From: Candidatus Uhrbacteria bacterium
GTDB lineage: Bacteria > Patescibacteriota > Patescibacteriia > UBA9934
NCBI GenBank assembly: GCA_903891735.1
Contig: CAITFQ010000013.1
Coordinates: 1-9,653, forward strand
DNA: 9,653 bases
Direction of reading: 5' to 3'
Position numbers and translations under genes: made by a program. Positions 6,384-9,653 of this stretch are shown here, piece by piece (the stretch's first letter is position 1; each line of letters starts with the position of its first letter). Below the pieces are notes generated by a model. The model searched no databases and was not told the DNA's origin. It was given only the letters and a program-made list of their open reading frames with translations.

Positions 6384-8387
6384 TTATTTGAGACCAAGGA
6401 AGAATAGACGCTTCTTTAAGCGGGGGCTGCGGCTAACTACCAACAACAAGGAACGAGTAATCACCATGGCGCAGAACAGCGACACGAAGATACCAATCAT
6501 CAGGGTCAAGGCAAAGCCTTTAATGAAGCTGGTGCCCATTGTGAACAGAATGAAAGTGGCAATCAAGGTAGTCGCGTTACCGTCGCGGATAGATGGCCAA
6601 GCACGCTTAGCTGCTTCCACAATCGCGGTCGGCAAGTCGCGGCCGGCCCACAATTCCTCTTTCAAACGTTCGAAGATCAAGACGTTAGCGTCAACAGCAA
6701 TACCGACTGACAAGACGAAACCAGCGATACCAGACAAGGTAATCGTCACCCCGAAGATCTTATATAGACACAAGTTAATGGTGCTATAGATGACCAACGC
6801 CACAATCGCTAAAAATCCCGGCAAACGGTAGTAGAGAATCATGAACAGCGAGATGAGCAAGAAGGCAATACCAGCCGCTTTCAAACTCGCGTCAAGCGAA
6901 GCTGCACCCAGCGTCGGACCAATCGTCTGCTGACTAAGAACAGTAATCGGCACCGGCAAAGCACCAGCATTCAAACGCTCCGCCATCAACTTCGCCTCGT
7001 CCAAAGTGAAGCTACCAGTAATCTGGGCAGTGCCACCATAGATTGCTTGGTTGACCACCGGAGTGGTAACCGGTTCACCATCCAAGAAAATACCAATCAC
7101 TTGGCCGACGTTGGCGGCCGTCAACTTACCGAACAAATCAGCACCCTCAGCGTTAAAGGTCAAAGAAATGTAAGGGGCATTGGTCTGCTGATCAAACGCG
7201 ACACTAGCCGACTTAATATCCTTACCAGACAAATCCGTGTTCTCCCAGGGATCAGCGCTAACCACGTCAGAGGCCGTCGTCCAAGGCATTTCAATGTGAC
7301 TGAACTCGTAAGTTGGTTCGCTCTTCGAACTAACACGATAAATGATATGGTAACCGTACTCAGTCTCAACCACGTCGGAAATCGTCCCGTCCTTCATGGC
7401 AAACAAGGCATCTTCAAATGGCTTAACCATCATGCCCTTCTTAACAGTACCGAGCGATCCACCAGAAGTCGCTGCTCCCGGTTCGTCAGAGTTAGCCTTA
7501 GCCAGATCAGCAAAGTTCGTGGTCGTGGCCTGCGTTTTCAAACCATCAATAATCGTCTTAGCCTCATCTTTAGTGCGGCTAGAAGTACACTTAGTAGCAC
7601 CAGCGTAACAAACCAAGATATGCGACGCGTCGACCGCTTCTTCCGTCCCATGGCTCATGTATTGCACGATATTAATGGTCGAGCCGCTCTCGTACAAACC
7701 TTTAATCACGCCGGTCTTAGTCTTTTTGGTAAAAGTTTTAATCAAATTAGCGTAGAACTTATCGTCAGCTGACACATAACCATCATAACCGCCCTTATCC
7801 TTAGTATTGGTGTCAATCGACAACGACTGAGCTAGACTGGCAAAGTTCTCACCACTCAAAGCACGATTCAAAACATCAACCGCGGCGCTGCGCTGGGACT
7901 TCTGATCAGTATCAATCTGCGCCTGTTGTTCTGGCGTTGGATCAGCCACCACCTTATTAGTCGGCGTCTTGAACTGCAACACCGGCGTCTCACCAATGGC
8001 CTTAGTTGCTGCGGCCGCGTCCTGAATACCTGGCAACTCAATAATGACGCGGTAATGACCGTCAGCCATCGTCGTCTCCACGCGCGACTCACTAACACCC
8101 AAGGAGTTAGCGCGACGTTCAATCACATCGCGAACGCCATCCAAGGCGCTAGCCCGATCAGCTGCCGGAATGGCACTCATGTCAGCCTCGTAAACCAAGT
8201 GTACGCCGCCCTTCAAATCAAGACCCAAGGTGTACTCACCCAAAGCTTTATTCCAAGGTGCTGGCACAGCGGCCAAACCTGTCACCACTAGTAACATGAG
8301 AATTGCGAAGACTCTAGTCAAACTCTGACGAGTTGAGCGAGCTATAGACAATTTAGGTAAACGGGGCAGATGCAAGCGAAAAGACAT
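6384..8387 (-). CDS. secD: Protein translocase subunit SecD with inserted parvulin domain(s)
   Basis: A 667-residue SecD. The first membrane segment is at about 24-42; LGLDLKGGVHLVYE (54-67) is the N-terminal signature and HYRVIIELPG (111-120) the first extracytoplasmic part. The standard fold resumes at about 385 with LSGKDI, GALPVPI (475-481), TIGPTLG (488-494) and five membrane segments between about 503 and 650, including GIAVDANVLIFER (562-574) with the conserved Asp566. Between about 145 and 358 lies extra sequence. Residues 252-353 form an intact PpiC-type parvulin (SHILV, NFADLAKANSDE, GGSLGTV, KPFEDALFAM, YGYHIIYRV). Residues 167-245 look like a second, decayed copy without the HILV strand. 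SecD family members without such inserts are much shorter. The domain would sit outside the membrane, where it could act on emerging clients. It is followed 4 bases later by secF. Confidence 0.95.
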   Translation of the reverse strand: MSFRLHLPRLPKLSIARSTRQSLTRVFAILMLLVVTGLAAVPAPWNKALGEYTLGLDLKGGVHLVYEADMSAIPAADRASALDGVRDVIERRANSLGVSESRVETTMADGHYRVIIELPGIQDAAAATKAIGETPVLQFKTPTNKVVADPTPEQQAQIDTDQKSQRSAAVDVLNRALSGENFASLAQSLSIDTNTKDKGGYDGYVSADDKFYANLIKTFTKKTKTGVIKGLYESGSTINIVQYMSHGTEEAVDASHILVCYAGATKCTSSRTKDEAKTIIDGLKTQATTTNFADLAKANSDEPGAATSGGSLGTVKKGMMVKPFEDALFAMKDGTISDVVETEYGYHIIYRVSSKSEPTYEFSHIEMPWTTASDVVSADPWENTDLSGKDIKSASVAFDQQTNAPYISLTFNAEGADLFGKLTAANVGQVIGIFLDGEPVTTPVVNQAIYGGTAQITGSFTLDEAKLMAERLNAGALPVPITVLSQQTIGPTLGAASLDASLKAAGIAFLLISLFMILYYRLPGFLAIVALVIYSTINLCLYKIFGVTITLSGIAGFVLSVGIAVDANVLIFERLKEELWAGRDLPTAIVEAAKRAWPSIRDGNATTLIATFILFTMGTSFIKGFALTLMIGIFVSLFCAMVITRSLLLVVSRSPRLKKRLFFLGLK
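7329..7895 (-). other. Tandem parvulin-like domains encoded within secD
   Basis: The segment encodes SecD residues 165-353. The second unit (7329-7634, residues 252-353) has the parvulin hallmarks: a HILV strand with His256, NFADLAK, GGSLG, the FEDALFAM helix and the closing YGYHII strand. Cys260 and Cys267 follow the HILV strand and could form a disulfide outside the cell membrane. The first unit (about 7659-7895) aligns by eye in the same order: NFASLAQSLSID, GGYDGYV, a helix near FYANLI, TGVIKGLYESG, INIVQY. It lacks the HILV strand and the Gly-Tyr-His ending, so it is probably structural rather than catalytic. Confidence 0.8.
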
Positions 8388-8396
8388 AGTGGCAGC

Positions 8397-8425
8397 ATTC
8401 TAAGCCAAAAACCGCCCGCAAGCAA
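8397..8425 (-). promoter_or_regulatory. Candidate promoter of secD-secF
   Basis: On the minus strand TTGCTT (8420-8425) and TAGAAT (8397-8402) are separated by 17 bases. The expected start is the A at 8390, leaving a leader of three bases (ACT) before the secD ATG at 8387. The -10 matches five of six consensus bases and the -35 the key TTG. There is no Shine-Dalgarno-like sequence, so the mRNA would be nearly leaderless. Confidence 0.5.
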
Positions 8426-8458
8426 GGGGTTCCAGCCAAAAGCTATACACAGCCAAAA
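8403..8458. repeat. Three direct copies of AGCCAAAA between divergent promoters
   Basis: Identical octamers lie at 8403-8410, 8434-8441 and 8451-8458. The first abuts the secD -10 element, and the third covers the -35 position of the plus-strand promoter. They may be a shared operator or chance in an A-rich stretch. Confidence 0.35.
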
Positions 8459-8470
8459 TAAGGCTATTCG

Positions 8471-8479
8471 TGCTATACT
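8471..8479 (+). promoter_or_regulatory. Extended -10 promoter of the plus-strand coiled-coil gene
   Basis: TGCTATACT is a TGn extension plus TATACT, which matches five of six consensus bases. The expected start is the A at 8486, giving an 18-base leader with no Shine-Dalgarno-like sequence. A weaker TATATT at 8492-8497 would put the start exactly on the A of ATG 8504, a fully leaderless message. No good -35 is seen for either. Confidence 0.5.
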
Positions 8480-8503
8480 TCAGCTATTCTCTATATTGTA
8501 CTT

Positions 8504-9653
8504 ATGCCAAGACCAGCAGCTCGCCAACCAGAACCAGGAACCGGTAATAACGGCCAGGGTCGACCCCCGCAACAACAGGATAATCGTGGCCAACAGCGCC
8601 CACCTGATCGAAATCAACAGCATCCACAACAAGAGCGTCTAAACCAAGGCCCGCGTCAGGAACGCCAGCCTCGTCGTCAAGAGGCTCAACCAGAAACTAC
8701 AGAACAGATGATCCGACGAGTTGCCGCGAATGCTCAAGCCGAACTAGCAGCTCAACCAGCTAAAAGTAGGGTGGACATTGCCTACGATAACTTCGAAGCG
8801 GCTAGGGAAGCTTTAAATCAATTCGAGGCTACTTTCGCCGATCCAGCGATGCGTCAAACTAGCAACGGCCAACGTTTAGAAAAAATTCTGGAGGAACGTT
8901 ACAACGCCGAAGGTCGTAAACTAACAATTATCCAACTTGAGGATCAGATACCGATTTTAGAAAAAGAAAAAGCAAAATTAGACCAAGAAAAAATTATTAG
9001 AACCCTTACTAAAGATGAAGTAAAAACCCTAACCGAAATACATAGAATAATAGGACAAATAAAGGATCGGGCAGACTTTTTCAAACTCAACGAAAAACCA
9101 CCAGAACCACCAAAATTCGGCAGCCCTGAATGGGTAGCCGCAGAAAAGGCTAAAGTCACAGAGGCCAGAGAAAAGGCCGAGGCCAAAATCGCTCAAGCCA
9201 AAATCGATTTAGCTGAAGCGGAAACCAGGCTAGCCACCTACCAACAACTAGAAATCGATATTCCCGGCCATCCACAAGTCCAAGCCGAACTAACAAAAAT
9301 TAAGGCCGAAATTAAACGCTTAGAAAAACTCATCCCACCCGATCCAGCCACAGCTAAAACCATCGTACCTGGGGCCGTTCAAGCTCCACCGCCAGAAAAA
9401 GGTAGTCGCGAATGGGTAACGGCAGAACATCAAAAGGATCGTGCTAAACTCGCTGAAAGGGTTGAGCTAGGCAATAAACAGGCCGAGCTGGAAAGAGAAT
9501 TCCAAATTCACCCATCCGCCGAGCTACGCAAACTGATCGACGCTAAAATAGCTGCAATCAAAAAACTCGACAAAGAAATCCCTAAAGAATTACTAGCGAC
9601 TGTCACCACCAAAGAAGTTCGTCCCCTTTCTGCCGCCGAACTCGCCGCCGAAA
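8504..9653 (+). CDS. Large Gln/Pro/Arg-rich coiled-coil repeat protein, N-terminal part (open at window edge)
   Basis: An open frame of 383 codons from ATG 8504 continues past the right edge without a stop. I do not recognise the family. Residues 1-70 are low complexity, with 17 Gln, 12 Pro and 11 Arg, and probably disordered. From about 88 onward the protein is highly charged Lys/Glu/Ala-rich helix, likely coiled coil, interrupted by Pro-rich hinges near 198-205, 278-283 and 294-298. Two related units follow the last hinges: GSPEWVAAE at 206 and GSREWVTAE at 300, each ending in a Lys/Glu helix closing with IP. There is no signal peptide or membrane segment in the visible part, so it is probably intracellular. 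In-frame TAA at 8459 and no other ATG upstream fix the start. A filament or scaffold role is a guess. Confidence 0.75.
   Translation, partial: MPRPAARQPEPGTGNNGQGRPPQQQDNRGQQRPPDRNQQHPQQERLNQGPRQERQPRRQEAQPETTEQMIRRVAANAQAELAAQPAKSRVDIAYDNFEAAREALNQFEATFADPAMRQTSNGQRLEKILEERYNAEGRKLTIIQLEDQIPILEKEKAKLDQEKIIRTLTKDEVKTLTEIHRIIGQIKDRADFFKLNEKPPEPPKFGSPEWVAAEKAKVTEAREKAEAKIAQAKIDLAEAETRLATYQQLEIDIPGHPQVQAELTKIKAEIKRLEKLIPPDPATAKTIVPGAVQAPPPEKGSREWVTAEHQKDRAKLAERVELGNKQAELEREFQIHPSAELRKLIDAKIAAIKKLDKEIPKELLATVTTKEVRPLSAAELAAE
9119..9583 (+). repeat. Two diverged protein-level repeats in the plus-strand gene
   Basis: Unit 1 (residues 206-278, bases 9119-9337) and unit 2 (residues 300-360, bases 9401-9583) share the order GSxEWVxAE, a charged helix, a HP turn (HPQVQAEL, HPSAELRKL) and a closing helix with KxIxxLxKxIP character. 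Unit 2 is about 12 residues shorter. The DNA has diverged, so the duplication is old. More units may lie past the window edge. Confidence 0.65.

Noticed and set aside
6380..6397. TTG 6397 as start of secF
   Set aside because: It overlaps secD, has no supporting ribosome-binding sequence and adds six residues before the usual SecF beginning; ATG 6379 is simpler.
8370..8642. 90-codon plus-strand open frame over the secD start and promoter region
   Set aside because: It is antisense to the secD start, covers both candidate promoters and is out of frame with the longer, clearly protein-like frame from 8504.
8944..9186. 80-codon minus-strand open frame inside the plus-strand coiled-coil gene
   Set aside because: It is the antisense shadow of a Lys/Glu-rich frame, giving a Ser/Phe/Leu-rich product without recognisable features.
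1..9653. UGA-as-glycine code used by some Candidate Phyla Radiation lineages
   Set aside because: Every recognised gene is full length with the standard code and no in-frame TGA is needed. That no TGA stop is used in six complete genes is too small a sample to mean anything.

Overview
The window most likely comes from a member of the Candidate Phyla Radiation (Patescibacteria). The pointers are a free-standing VirD4/TraG-like ATPase paired with a single-pass membrane protein of the kind seen beside it in those genomes, separate SecD and SecF with a SecD of the type I associate with that group, tight gene packing and no Shine-Dalgarno-like sequences. This is inference from protein character; no rRNA or other marker gene is present. 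All complete genes read through with the standard bacterial code (three TAG and three TAA stops, no in-frame TGA).

Layout. Positions 1-8387 are coded on the minus strand in two transcription units, read right to left. Unit A (8387 to 5462) is secD-secF, closed by a good intrinsic terminator at about 5413-5435. SecD is unusual: its extracytoplasmic part carries one intact parvulin (PpiC-type prolyl isomerase) domain and, before it, a degenerate second copy. Unit B starts at an extended -10 promoter that touches the U-tract of that terminator and runs from 5392 to the left edge with gaps of 3-8 bases: a small heptad-repeat coiled-coil protein built on a 21-bp minisatellite; a 556-residue single-pass membrane protein with a His-rich tail; a VirD4/TraG-like ATPase with a zinc ribbon and a disordered basic tail; undecaprenyl-diphosphatase (uppP); and the N-terminal 139 codons of a class I rRNA-type methyltransferase cut by the window edge. 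A short intergenic region (8388-8503) with candidate divergent promoters separates secD from a plus-strand gene (8504 to the right edge, open-ended) that encodes a Gln/Pro/Arg-rich head followed by coiled coil with an internal repeat.

How the genes fit together. SecDF drives the late steps of Sec export, and the built-in parvulin could help fold clients as they emerge. UppP recycles the lipid carrier for cell wall and surface glycans. The coiled-coil protein, membrane protein and ATPase form a compact three-gene block that looks like a minimal envelope-associated motor: the ATPase has no membrane anchor of its own, and the upstream gene appears to supply one. No relaxase, pilin, VirB-type or other conjugation gene is visible, so a conjugation role is not supported.

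A window-wide feature is translation initiation: none of the eight chosen start codons has a Shine-Dalgarno-like sequence, all eight have T at position -1, and the predicted transcription starts of the two minus-strand units lie only 3-4 bases before the ATG. The plus strand appears richer in C than G throughout, so the minus-strand genes are probably on the leading replication strand.
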